From Bacteroidota bacterium (GTDB lineage Bacteria; Bacteroidota; Ignavibacteria; Kapaibacteriales; HRBIN21), in the NCBI GenBank assembly GCA_030550395.1, contig JAUQPL010000005.1:4007-68006 (forward strand): a stretch of DNA of 64,000 nt. The letters are read 5' to 3'. The notes under the pieces are model-generated. The model saw only the letters and a list, made by a program, of their open reading frames with translations, was not told the origin of the DNA and did no database searches. Below, one piece after another: positions 37,920-46,116 of this stretch (position 1 is the stretch's first letter; each line of letters opens with the position of its first letter). Made by a program: the position numbers and the translations under genes.

Positions 37920-37927
37920 CGAAAATA
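37920..37927 (-). promoter_or_regulatory. Putative -7 element (TATTTTCG) of ybaB-recR
   Basis: TAnnTTCG variant of the window's recurrent promoter element, 35 bases before the ybaB start codon. Confidence 0.4.
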
Positions 37928-37960
37928 TTGAACCTCGACTCTGCATTACCATGACCCAGC

Positions 37961-38458
37961 TCAGCTCTCCTCAGGCTTGCGCTCACCCAAGCGTTGGTCC
38001 ACAAGGTATAGTCCTACTGGGTCTTGCCCAACCAGCCGGAGCTGCTCTATAACTGCTCGCGCCTGGTTCTCCTCCTCCACCTGCTCCTCAATGAACCAAT
38101 GCAGGAAGACCTGGGCCGGATAGTCCCGCAATTCCACCGCCTGCCGGTATAGCTCATGGATTCTTTCCGTCACCCGCTGTTCGTGGGCAAGGACCTGTTC
38201 AAAAAGATGCTGCGGAGACTCCCATTGCGCAGGGGGTTGGTCCAAAACCCTGAGCTGCGGAGCTACGCCACGCTCCAAGAGGAAGTCAAAGAACTTCAGG
38301 GCATGCTTGAGTTCCTCCTGCCACTGCAGGCGTAGCCAATGGGACATTCCCTGGAATCCACGATGGGCACAGAACCCTGCCATCGCCAGGTAGAGATACG
38401 CCGAAGCAAGCTCCGCTTGCATTTGGTCCTGAAAGCCTTGCTGCAATTCCTGCCGCAT
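37961..38458 (-). CDS. Ferritin
   Basis: A 165-residue non-haem ferritin storing iron. Four-helix bundle with ferroxidase residues visible: Glu in MQAELASAYLYLAMAGFC (E17-type), EELKHALKFFDFLLERG (ExxH), Glu in HEQRVTERIHELY, and WFIEEQVEEENQA. The start MRQELQQGFQDQM fits FtnA-type proteins; a longer open frame to 38653 adds non-homologous sequence. It is divergent from prfB. Confidence 0.93.
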   Translation of the reverse strand: MRQELQQGFQDQMQAELASAYLYLAMAGFCAHRGFQGMSHWLRLQWQEELKHALKFFDFLLERGVAPQLRVLDQPPAQWESPQHLFEQVLAHEQRVTERIHELYRQAVELRDYPAQVFLHWFIEEQVEEENQARAVIEQLRLVGQDPVGLYLVDQRLGERKPEES

Positions 38459-38642
38459 GGTGTTGACGCCTTTCGCTTTACTACACAGCACAAAAACGGA
38501 CACCACCCCGCTGTATTGCTCGGAAGTATTGCCGGTATCCCGTTCTGCAACAAACCCGCGCACACAGCGACGCTCTAATCGAGCATAGCCTCTACCCCGG
38601 GGCGGCTCCCTAACTTCTGGGGCGTGCGGGGAGCAAGCCTTG

Positions 38643-38650
38643 TAATTTTG
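38643..38650 (+). promoter_or_regulatory. Putative -7 element (TAATTTTG) of prfB
   Basis: TAnnTTTG match 38 bases before the prfB ATG at 38689. Confidence 0.55.
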
Positions 38651-38688
38651 CAATGGTCGTGCGTCGTTTGGGCACAGGTTGCTCTACC

Positions 38689-39826
38689 ATGTTTGAACCG
38701 CAGAAACAGCGCCTTCGAGAGTTGACCGAGCGATTGGAACTCCTGCGGGGGTATCTTTGACCCGGAGCTCTTGGCACAGCGTGAAGCCACGTACGAAGCA
38801 GAGCTGAATAACCCCGATGTTTGGCAGGATCCCCAGCGGATGCATGCCGTGGTCCGTCAGTTGCGAGCTGTGCGGGAAGAGCGCCACCAATGGGAAATCG
38901 CGCAGCGACTCCGTTCGGACGTTGAAGCTCTCATTGAACTGGCGGAGGAAGCAGCCGATTTCAGCCTGGAGGCAGACTTGAACCGGGAGCTGGACTCCCT
39001 GGAACGCAGCGTAGAGGCGATAGAATTGCAGTACTTGCTCTCCGACCCGGACGATATCCGAGACGCTCTGCTGACTATCCACGCCGGTGCTGGCGGCACA
39101 GAGGCACAGGATTGGGCGTATATGCTCTTGCGGATGTACACCCGCTGGGCAGAACGCCACGGCTTTGAAGTAGAACTGGTCGACCTGCTGGAAGGCGAGG
39201 AAGCCGGGATTAAGTCCGCCACGCTGGAGATCCGAGGTCCGTATGCCTACGGGTATCTCAAGGCAGAAAGCGGTGTCCACCGCTTGGTGCGCATCTCTCC
39301 CTTTGATGCAAACGCCCGCCGTCACACCTCCTTTGCCTCCGTCTTCGCCTATCCAGTGGTAGAGCACGACGATACGATTGTCATCCGCCCTGACGAAATT
39401 GAGATTGAGACCTTCCGTTCGAGCGGACACGGGGGACAGAACGTCAACAAGGTAGAGACAGCCGTCCGTATCCGGCACATCCCGACAGGAATTGTCGTCA
39501 CCTGCCAGCAGGAGCGTTCTCAGCACCAGAACCGGGAGCGAGCTTTGAAAATTCTACGGGCAAAGCTTTACCAGAAGAAGCTAGAGGAGCAAGCAGCTGT
39601 TCGAGCAGCGTTAGAGAAAAGCAAGCGCAAGATTGAGTGGGGGAGCCAAATCCGTTCGTACGTCCTCCACCCTTACCTCATGGTAGCAGACCACCGGACG
39701 GGGCTCAAGACTAGCGACGCCTATGCCGTTCTGGACGGAGACTTGGACGCTTTCATCAAAGCATACCTCTTAGCGCAGGCCTCCGAGCGCCGTACGCAGG
39801 CGCAGGAGGAGAAAAAGAGCTCGTAA
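38689..39826 (+). CDS. prfB: Peptide chain release factor 2 with programmed +1 frameshift
   Basis: RF2 ends translation at UGA and UAA. The zero-frame start at ATG 38689 runs 23 codons to an in-frame TGA (38758-38760). Preceding it is CGGGGGTATCTTTGAC, matching the E. coli RF2 shift site (Shine-Dalgarno-like GGGGG, slippery CTT, TGA C). After a +1 shift the frame continues from GAC at 38759 to 39826, giving about 378 residues. The body contains the GGQ motif ([17 protein letters not shown]) and SPF ([17 protein letters not shown]). The shift makes RF2 level self-regulating. Annotating only from TTG 38771 would lose the N-terminus. Confidence 0.95.
38758..38760 (+). promoter_or_regulatory. Autoregulatory UGA of the RF2 frameshift site
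   Basis: In-frame TGA followed by C, preceded by TAT CTT and by GGGGG six to ten bases before it. This arrangement drives +1 frameshifting when RF2 is scarce. Confidence 0.93.
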
Positions 39827-39829
39827 AGC

Positions 39830-41041
39830 TCAGTCCATTAACTTTCGCAAGAACGCCGGGCGTTCCAAAAGAGGCGATGGATTCTGCGACGTTGGAGCAG
39901 CGCCGGAGGTTGTTCCACGCCGTAAGTAGGCGGGCTCGTCATACTTCTGCAACTCTTGAGCCCCGATCGGACGCGAAGAGGGAAGAGGACGCACGGTGTA
40001 ACTGCCTCCGCCACCGGCAGCGACACGCACTTCCTCTGCGGCAGCCACCGCCGTCTGAGGCACCTCTTGCATGTCTGATGCCACAGCCGCACGGAAACCC
40101 GTTGCCACAAGTGTGATACTAACCTCCTCGCTGGGCTCCTCTCCCATGACAATTCCGTGAATCAGGTTGGCTTCATCACCGGCGGTCTGCTTGATAAGCT
40201 GCATTGCCTCCGCCACCTCATACATTGTTAAATCCGAACCGCCGGTCACGTTCACCAATACCCCCCGCGCACCAGCAATAGAAATCCCCTCCAGCAATGG
40301 CGAATTCAAGGCATTCTGTGCCGCCTCCAGCGCACGGTGTTCCCCACGGGCATGCCCCATGCCCATTAAGGCATCCCCCATCCCTTTCATGATGGTGCGC
40401 ACATCGGCAAAGTCCACGTTGATATAACCGCAGCCGGAAATGATATCCGCAATGCCCCGCGTAGCGTTGTAGAGCACTTCATCAACACGTTGGAAGGCTT
40501 CACGGACGCTTGTATGCCGGTCAATGATACCCAGGAGGCGCTGATTGGGAACGACGATGAGGGCATCCACATGCTTGCGGAGTTCGGCAATCCCAGCTTC
40601 TGCAACCTGCATACGGTGGCGCGCCTCCCATTGGAAAGGCTTCGTCACGATGGCCACCACCAATGCGCCTAATTCCTGCGCCAAGCGGGCAACCACGGGA
40701 GCCCCTCCCGTACCAGTTCCACCGCCCATCCCAGCGGTGATGAAGACCATATCGCTGCCGGTAAGAACTTCCCGCAGCTCCTCCAAGCTCTCCTCTGTTG
40801 CCCGTTGTCCGATTGCCGGGTCGGAGCCCGAGCCCAGACCGCGCGTGAGCTCCTTTCCTAACTGCACCTTGACGGGGGCCTTGTTAAGAGCTAAGGCTTG
40901 GACATCCGTATTGGCAGCGATAAACTCTACCCCCTTCAACCCCCGCTCAATCATCGTGTTGATGGCGTTACCGCCTGCACCACCAATACCAATAACGCGC
41001 AAGCAGGCACCACAGCGAACCGTGGATTCTAAGGCAATCAT
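39830..41041 (-). CDS. ftsZ: Cell division protein FtsZ
   Basis: A 403-residue tubulin-like GTPase forming the division ring. It shows VIGIGGAGGNAINTMI near the start, AANTDVQAL, the tubulin signature ITAGMGGGTGTGGAPVVA, and the T7-loop NVDFADVRTIM. A variable Ser/Pro/Thr linker leads to a conserved C-terminal peptide PAFLRKLMD, which docks FtsA and other partners. Start taken at MIALES (41041), which avoids overlap with ftsA; an ATG at 41086 is in frame. Last gene of ftsQ-ftsA-ftsZ, convergent with prfB. Confidence 0.96.
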   Translation of the reverse strand: MIALESTVRCGACLRVIGIGGAGGNAINTMIERGLKGVEFIAANTDVQALALNKAPVKVQLGKELTRGLGSGSDPAIGQRATEESLEELREVLTGSDMVFITAGMGGGTGTGGAPVVARLAQELGALVVAIVTKPFQWEARHRMQVAEAGIAELRKHVDALIVVPNQRLLGIIDRHTSVREAFQRVDEVLYNATRGIADIISGCGYINVDFADVRTIMKGMGDALMGMGHARGEHRALEAAQNALNSPLLEGISIAGARGVLVNVTGGSDLTMYEVAEAMQLIKQTAGDEANLIHGIVMGEEPSEEVSITLVATGFRAAVASDMQEVPQTAVAAAEEVRVAAGGGGSYTVRPLPSSRPIGAQELQKYDEPAYLRRGTTSGAAPTSQNPSPLLERPAFLRKLMD

Positions 41042-41072
41042 TGTACCCCTGCCGCAGCTTATGGCACATACA

Positions 41073-42314
41073 TCAGAACTCCTCAAAAAAAGCCTTCAAG
41101 CGCTGCAGCAGCGAGCGCTTGGGCGCTTTAGGCTGCCGCCGGCGCTGCTCTAAGCCAAAGAGCACTAATCCTACTGCCGTGGCATACATCGGGTGGGCAA
41201 CTTCGGCCGCTAACCCCCCTCGGGCACTGGGGAAGCCGATTTTGACCGGTAGCTGGAACAGGCGCTGTGCCAGCTCGTCAATACCCCGCAGCAGCGCTGT
41301 GCCACCGGTCAAGACAACCCCAGCCGGAAGGCGGTGGAGATACCCCGCACGGTGAATTTCGGCTAATACGAACTCCAGAATCTCCTCTACCCGCGGCTGA
41401 ATAATCTGGCATAGCAGGCTCTTGCTGATCTCCATCGGCTTTCGTCCCCCAATTCCAGGGATGGGAAAGACTTCATCGTGCAGGATGCTCTCTTGAACCG
41501 CATGCCCGTACGTCCGCTTGATCTCTTCCGCCTGTGCCGTAATAATCCCCAACCCTCGGCGGATGTCATCGGTAATCTGCCGCCCGGCAATTCCGAAAAC
41601 CGCTGTATACCGGACTACGCCCTCGTCAAAGATGGCGATATCGGTTGTTCCACCGCCAATATCCACCAGCGCTACTCCTACTTCCTTCTCCTCAGGCTCC
41701 AACACAGCATAACTGCTGGCCAATGGTTGCAGGACGAGATGCTCAATTTGCAACCCCACCCGCTCCACACAGCGGTAAAGATTCTGCACCGCCGTCACTA
41801 ATGCCGTGATGACACAGACCCGAGCTTCCATGCGCACCCCACTCATCCCCACCGGATCGGTAATCCCATCCTGCCCGTCCACGATGTACTCCTGCGGGAT
41901 AAGATGGAGAATCACCTGGTCGGGAGGAAGAGCAACACTTCGGGCATCCTCCAGTAGCCGAGCAACATCGGCAGCGCTAATCTCTCGGTTCGGGTTGGAA
42001 ATAGCTATCACGCTCCGAGTCTGCTGTGCTCGTATGTGATCGCCGGAAATCCCCACAGTGACCCGCTCAATCCGAATGCCCGACCGCTGCTCCGCCTGCT
42101 CAATTGCCTGTGCAATAGAGGCAACGGTCTTCTCAATGTTCACCACAACCCCCCGATTGAGTCCCTCGCTCGGCGCCGTCCCAATCCCTAAGACATGCAG
42201 CTCGCCTGTCTGCTGTTGTTGGGCTACCAGAGCACACACCTTCGTGGTCCCAATATCCAAACCGACAACAACCTCCGGACCCTGGTCTCGGCGATGGGGT
42301 TCGGTCTTCACCAT
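41073..42314 (-). CDS. ftsA: Cell division protein FtsA
   Basis: A 413-residue actin-like ATPase tethering FtsZ to the membrane. It shows EVVVGLDIGTTKVCALVA near the start, the 1C-domain region, ALVDIGGGTTDIAIFDEG (phosphate 2) and GVVLTGGTALLRGIDELAQ (adenosine site). The C-terminal end LLQRLKAFFEEF is a short amphipathic helix, as needed for membrane binding. The start MVKTEP overlaps ftsQ by 7 bases. Confidence 0.95.
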   Translation of the reverse strand: MVKTEPHRRDQGPEVVVGLDIGTTKVCALVAQQQQTGELHVLGIGTAPSEGLNRGVVVNIEKTVASIAQAIEQAEQRSGIRIERVTVGISGDHIRAQQTRSVIAISNPNREISAADVARLLEDARSVALPPDQVILHLIPQEYIVDGQDGITDPVGMSGVRMEARVCVITALVTAVQNLYRCVERVGLQIEHLVLQPLASSYAVLEPEEKEVGVALVDIGGGTTDIAIFDEGVVRYTAVFGIAGRQITDDIRRGLGIITAQAEEIKRTYGHAVQESILHDEVFPIPGIGGRKPMEISKSLLCQIIQPRVEEILEFVLAEIHRAGYLHRLPAGVVLTGGTALLRGIDELAQRLFQLPVKIGFPSARGGLAAEVAHPMYATAVGLVLFGLEQRRRQPKAPKRSLLQRLKAFFEEF

Positions 42315-43093
42315 GGCCACGAGGAGGACACCTGTTGAACAGACGCTCGCAGAACCACAAGTCCTTGCCATCGGAGATCAACCGACAGCGGAGCCACAGA
42401 GGTAACCACACGGCGGAACTGGCGCCAGCGATTCCACTTGCTCGCCATAGCACTCGTATCGCCGACAAGGGCTACCGAACCATCCCGCAGTCGCAGATAC
42501 CAGCCGCCGGAAGTATCCCAACCGACAGCCGCAATGGAATCGCAAGGAATGAAGCGCATCAGATGGGCAACCGAGCGAGCCTGCTCAGCCGAAAGGCCTT
42601 CCACTTCCAGCTGAGGGATATCCTGCGGCAATACCCCCCTATCGGGCAGAGACCACAACCTCCCTTCTGCATCCACCCCCACACGCTGTCCTTGCCTGAG
42701 CATCACTGCGACCAACTTCCGCTCCCGCACCACAATACGGAGATACCCAGGTGCACTCCAATACACACTGGCCGCCTCAATGAAGGGATGGCGTAGGAGA
42801 GCCGTACGCCACACATCTAGCGATGGATGCCCTCGGAGCTGCTCAGCAGAAACAAGGGCAAGAATTGCAGCCGTGTCAAAAAGGCGAACTCCCTCCACCG
42901 AAATCCCGCGAATAGGCAAGCGCTGCCACCAGCTCGTTGCAAGAAACGCCAGCGCAACAATGCCTCCCCCTATTTGCGCGACGGAGGCAAAAAACCTCCC
43001 CCCTTGCCTTCCTGCGCTACTAACTCCCCGGGTCGTACGGATAGATACGCCCTCCACCTGCCGACGCGAGTCGTGTCGGTGCCACTTCCTCAT
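42308..43093 (-). CDS. ftsQ: Cell division protein FtsQ/DivIB
   Basis: A 261-residue single-pass division protein. A basic cytoplasmic N-terminus, one membrane helix (FASVAQIGGGIVALAFLATS) and a POTRA domain (IRGISVEGVRLFDTAAILAL) are followed by the beta domain with RIVVRERKLVAVM and GVDAEGRLWSLPD. Sequence is divergent, as usual for FtsQ; position before ftsA-ftsZ supports it. The start MRKWHRH at 43093 is inferred; the open frame reaches 43186 but crosses the promoter at 43156-43186. Confidence 0.87.
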   Translation of the reverse strand: MRKWHRHDSRRQVEGVSIRTTRGVSSAGRQGGRFFASVAQIGGGIVALAFLATSWWQRLPIRGISVEGVRLFDTAAILALVSAEQLRGHPSLDVWRTALLRHPFIEAASVYWSAPGYLRIVVRERKLVAVMLRQGQRVGVDAEGRLWSLPDRGVLPQDIPQLEVEGLSAEQARSVAHLMRFIPCDSIAAVGWDTSGGWYLRLRDGSVALVGDTSAMASKWNRWRQFRRVVTSVAPLSVDLRWQGLVVLRASVQQVSSSWPW

Positions 43094-43155
43094 TGCGCTG
43101 CCTTGCCTCTGAGCTGCTGCCGACCCAGAGGCTCGCCTGTGCTCGTAATACGCTA

Positions 43156-43186
43156 CAAATTTAGCACAAGCCCGGGCAATTGTCAA
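43156..43186 (-). promoter_or_regulatory. Promoter of ftsQAZ (TTGACA-N17-TAAATTTG)
   Basis: Minus strand: TTGACA (43181-43186), 17 bases, TAAATTTG (43156-43163). It fits both a sigma-70 consensus and TTG-N20-TAnnTTTG, and lies 62 bases before the ftsQ start. The best-formed promoter in the window. Confidence 0.75.
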
Positions 43187-43211
43187 GCCCCTTTCGGGAA
43201 AGAAACAAAAA

Positions 43212-43313
43212 GGGGACCCAGCCGACCGTGTCGCGCTGCCGGCAGACCGACCGTTGCTTCCTTCCGGACCTGGCGGGGTTAAGCCTGCGACAACCGCACG
43301 GGACTCGATCCCC
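43212..43313 (-). ncRNA. ffs: Signal recognition particle RNA, small bacterial type (4.5S)
   Basis: The minus strand carries the universal SRP domain IV apex GGTCCGGAAGGAAGCA (within 43254-43270). Outer pairing supports the ends: GGGGATC and the following bases pair with the 3' GGCTGGGTCCCC, and TGTCGC (43292-43287) pairs with GCGACA (43234-43229). The 102-nt transcript ends in CCCC followed by TTTTTG, consistent with termination. It binds Ffh to target membrane proteins. Confidence 0.93.
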
Positions 43314-43316
43314 GTG

Positions 43317-43324
43317 CGAAATTA
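43317..43324 (-). promoter_or_regulatory. Putative -7 element (TAATTTCG) of SRP RNA
   Basis: TAnnTTCG ending 3 bases before the predicted RNA 5' end at 43313, close to the expected distance for a -7 element. Confidence 0.5.
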
Positions 43325-43394
43325 CACCAGCTCTGCCGAAAGACCCCCTTGACTGCTTTGCTGCGGAATACTACAACCAGGAGCTCGCTTTTGC

Positions 43395-43402
43395 TAATTT
43401 CG
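43395..43402 (+). promoter_or_regulatory. Putative -7 element (TAATTTCG) of thyX
   Basis: TAnnTTCG, 28 bases before the thyX ATG at 43431. Confidence 0.4.
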
Positions 43403-43430
43403 CCGTGTAGGTCTGTCCGCAGTGGGACCC

Positions 43431-44306
43431 ATGTCCTCTTACCGTCCTGAGGTCGCTGCACTCTTGGGCAAAGAATTCCGTTGCCTGGACAAGGGCTTTG
43501 TCCGCCTCATTGATGTCATGGGGGATGACGCCGCCATTGTTCAAGCCGCTCGCGTCTCCTACGGCGAAGGAACCCGAAGCGTCAGCGACGACCGCAAGCT
43601 CATTCGCTACCTTATGCGCCATCGGCACACGTCTCCCTTTGAAATGGTGGAATTCAAGTTCCATATCAAGCTGCCCATCTTTGTTGCTCGGCAGTGGATT
43701 CGCCATCGGACGGCGAACGTCAATGAATACAGCGGACGCTATTCCATCATGCGCCAGGAATTCTACCTGCCCGAACCGGAACAACTGCGTCCCCAGAGCG
43801 CACTCAATAAACAAGGGCGCGCCGAAGAACCGCTGCCCCCTGACTTAGCAGAACAGCTCGTCACCCGCCTCCGACAAACCCAAAACCGCCTCTACGCTGA
43901 ATACCAAGAGCTGCTCCAACACAATTTAGCCCGCGAGCTTGCCCGCATCAACTTGCCGCTGTCTCTGTACACGGAATGGTACTGGAAAATTGACCTGCAC
44001 AACCTCTTCCATTTCCTCCAACTCCGCATGGACGAGCATGCGCAATATGAAATCCGCCTCTACGCCCACACCATTGCCGACATCGTCAAAGTCGTCGTTC
44101 CCCTTGCCTGGGAAGCCTTTGAAGATTACGTACTGGGAGCCGTTACGTTCTCCCGCCTTGAACAGCGCATATTGGCCCGCCTACTCCGTGGCAGCCAACT
44201 GACCGATCGCCTGCTAGAAGAGGCAGGTTTAGAAGGGCGCGAAGCACGGGAATTCCGCCAAAAGCTAGCCCGCATCCTCCGCGAGCATGATGAAGAGGCT
44301 CCATAA
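43431..44306 (+). CDS. thyX: FAD-dependent thymidylate synthase ThyX
   Basis: A 291-residue flavin-dependent enzyme making dTMP from dUMP. The ThyX signature RHRTANVNEYSGRY (RHRxxSxNExSxRY with Ala for the first Ser) is at about 91-104. Other marks are RHRHTSPFEMVEFKFHIKLP and a C-terminal NLFHFLQLRMDEHAQYEIR. At 291 residues it is longer than the ~220-250 usual in many bacteria, within the range seen in this group. Start ATG 43431; a GTG at 43422 is in frame. The 3' end overlaps the next gene by 20 bases. Confidence 0.95.
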   Translation: MSSYRPEVAALLGKEFRCLDKGFVRLIDVMGDDAAIVQAARVSYGEGTRSVSDDRKLIRYLMRHRHTSPFEMVEFKFHIKLPIFVARQWIRHRTANVNEYSGRYSIMRQEFYLPEPEQLRPQSALNKQGRAEEPLPPDLAEQLVTRLRQTQNRLYAEYQELLQHNLARELARINLPLSLYTEWYWKIDLHNLFHFLQLRMDEHAQYEIRLYAHTIADIVKVVVPLAWEAFEDYVLGAVTFSRLEQRILARLLRGSQLTDRLLEEAGLEGREAREFRQKLARILREHDEEAP

Positions 44307-45312
44307 CCTTTTGCTCTCTGGAGTCGCTCTCCTTCTCCTTGGATGTCACGGAGAGCTCTCCCCAGAAAGCGCTTCCCCTGACATTGTAGAAGTTCCCCCT
44401 GGATTCCCCCCTCTGCCGGTTCCGGCTGATAATCCGTTGACACCTGAACGTATCGAATTAGGACGCCGCCTCTTCTATGATCCGGAAGCACTCTCACCCA
44501 ACGGCACCATTGCCTGTGCCTCCTGCCACCGGCAAGAACGAGCCTTCGCCGATGTCTTAGGACTGAGCATAGGCATTCACGGACACAAGCACTGGCGTAG
44601 CACTCTCCCATTGAGTAACGTCGCCTATGCTCCATCCCTTCTCTGGGACGGCTCCATAGGTTCCATTGAACAGGACGTGCTCATCACGCTCTTGTCCCCT
44701 CGCAACTTGGGCTGGTCGGATACGGCGGCTTTCGCCGCTCGCCTCCGAAGTCTTCCCCACTACCGAACAGCTTTCCATCGTGCCTTTGGAACAGAACCTT
44801 CTGCGGCGCTGGCAGCGAAAGCAATCGCCGCATTCGTCCGCACAATCCTCAGCGGGAACTCTCCTTATGACCGCTTCCTGCGGGGAGATACAGCAGCTCT
44901 GACAGCACGGCAACGCTATGGCCTCTCTCTCTTCCTCCGCAGTGGATGTGCTGAATGCCATCGCCCGCCTCTGTTTACCGACTACCAATTTCACTGCAAT
45001 GGGTTGCTGGCACACTACTGGGAAGAAGGGCGCGCTGCGGTTAGCCGTAACCCTGCTGACTTCGGTCGGTTCCGAACTCCAAGCCTCCGTAACGTTGCTC
45101 TCACGGCGCCATATCTTCATGATGGCTCTATCCGCAGCCTCCGCGAAGTTCTCCAGCGCTACAACCGTGGCGGCTATCCGGTTCCGACGAAAGACCCACG
45201 AATCCGCCCCCTTCAACTTTCCGAAGAAGAGCTGGAGGCACTGGAAGACTTCCTTCACAGCTTAACGGATTCCAGCCTCCTGCGCAATCCCCAGTATGCA
45301 CGCCCAGAGTAA
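44287..45312 (+). CDS. Di-haem cytochrome c peroxidase-like lipoprotein
   Basis: A 341-residue periplasmic protein. Lipoprotein signal MMKRLHNLLLSGVALLLLGC. Two haem c sites: CASCH (about 77-81) and CAECH (about 220-224). Family context includes GRRLFYDPEALSPNGTIACA, LPLSNVAYAPSLLWDG and FRTPSLRNVALTAPYLHDGS. It belongs to the CCP/MauG family, which reduces peroxide or oxidises protein residues. The start lies inside thyX (20-base overlap), suggesting co-translation. Met or His distal ligands were not resolved. Confidence 0.9.
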   Translation: MMKRLHNLLLSGVALLLLGCHGELSPESASPDIVEVPPGFPPLPVPADNPLTPERIELGRRLFYDPEALSPNGTIACASCHRQERAFADVLGLSIGIHGHKHWRSTLPLSNVAYAPSLLWDGSIGSIEQDVLITLLSPRNLGWSDTAAFAARLRSLPHYRTAFHRAFGTEPSAALAAKAIAAFVRTILSGNSPYDRFLRGDTAALTARQRYGLSLFLRSGCAECHRPPLFTDYQFHCNGLLAHYWEEGRAAVSRNPADFGRFRTPSLRNVALTAPYLHDGSIRSLREVLQRYNRGGYPVPTKDPRIRPLQLSEEELEALEDFLHSLTDSSLLRNPQYARPE

Positions 45313-45330
45313 AGACAGCTGCCCGGCACC

Positions 45331-46038
45331 TTAATCGTAAAGCTCCGCAACATGGGCCAGACCCGCCGCGTCCAATATTCGGATTGCCCGGTGATCGACC
45401 GCAATGAGCTTCTTCCGCTGAAACTCGCTCAGCAGGCGAATCACTGTCTCCGGAGCCGTCCCGACTAACTCGGCCAGCTCCCGCCGCGTCATGGAGATCT
45501 TCACTGCCCCACTTTCATCCTCCCCAAACAGCTCTCGGAGATAGAGCAAAACCTCCGCTAAGCGTTGTGGCACTGCCTTCTGAGCCAAGGAAGCCAAACG
45601 ACCTTCAGCCATACGTAGGTCACGAGCCAACAGCTCCGTCACAGCTACCATAAGGTCGCTATTACCCCGCAACAGCTCAAAGAAAACATTCCGCGGGATA
45701 AAGCACAGTACCGTATCCTCCAGCGCCTCTGCCGTGGCTGTATACCGTTCATTGCTCAGCAGTGCTCGGTACCCTAACAAATCCCCTTGCTTTGCCAAAC
45801 GGACGATAACTACGTTGCCCATAGAGTCACTCCGATAGAGCTTCACGGCTCCTTGGTGAATGCAGTAGACACCCCCTGGATGGCTACCCTCGTGGAAGAT
45901 AACCTCCCCTCGCCGATAGAAGTAACACCCTTTTGCCTCATCCAGTTCTGCTACCGCAGCACCGTGGAGTGAGCTAAAAACACTTCCCTGGCGAATCGGA
46001 CAAGTCTCGCAGGCAGGGATAGAAACCCGCTGGGACAT
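45331..46038 (-). CDS. Crp/Fnr-family transcriptional regulator
   Basis: A 235-residue regulator. N-terminal cyclic-nucleotide-binding-like barrel (YRRGEVIFHEGSHPGGVYCI, GDLLGYRALLSNERYTATAE), a dimerisation helix, and a C-terminal winged helix (MTRRELAELVGTAPETVIRLL). The recognition helix keeps the E-x-x-x-R pattern of FNR-like proteins. The N-terminus has CETCPIRQG with two Cys, fewer than the set needed for an FNR 4Fe-4S cluster, so oxygen sensing is uncertain. It converges on the cytochrome peroxidase gene, a possible target. Confidence 0.9.
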   Translation of the reverse strand: MSQRVSIPACETCPIRQGSVFSSLHGAAVAELDEAKGCYFYRRGEVIFHEGSHPGGVYCIHQGAVKLYRSDSMGNVVIVRLAKQGDLLGYRALLSNERYTATAEALEDTVLCFIPRNVFFELLRGNSDLMVAVTELLARDLRMAEGRLASLAQKAVPQRLAEVLLYLRELFGEDESGAVKISMTRRELAELVGTAPETVIRLLSEFQRKKLIAVDHRAIRILDAAGLAHVAELYD

Positions 46039-46063
46039 GGGAAGCTCTTGCTCTTGTTCTCCG

Positions 46064-46071
46064 CGAAAATA
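46064..46071 (-). promoter_or_regulatory. Putative -7 element (TATTTTCG) of the Crp/Fnr gene
   Basis: TAnnTTCG, 25 bases before the start codon. Confidence 0.4.
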
Positions 46072-46116
46072 CACATCCTCCGCTGCATTCAGATGCCCCC
46101 CAAATGTCCCACGCCG

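Noticed and set aside
38459-38653. 65-residue N-terminal extension of ferritin
   Set aside because: It is not ferritin-like, and MRQELQQGF at 38458 gives the normal family length.
38771-39826. RF2 as a 351-residue protein starting at TTG 38771
   Set aside because: The upstream frame, shift site and ATG at 38689 give the complete RF2 through a known programmed frameshift.
43295-43318. Perfect 8-bp hairpin cgcacggg/cccgtgcg, considered as a tRNA T-arm or tmRNA end
   Set aside because: The neighbouring sequence folds as SRP RNA; the acceptor and anticodon parts of a tRNA are absent.
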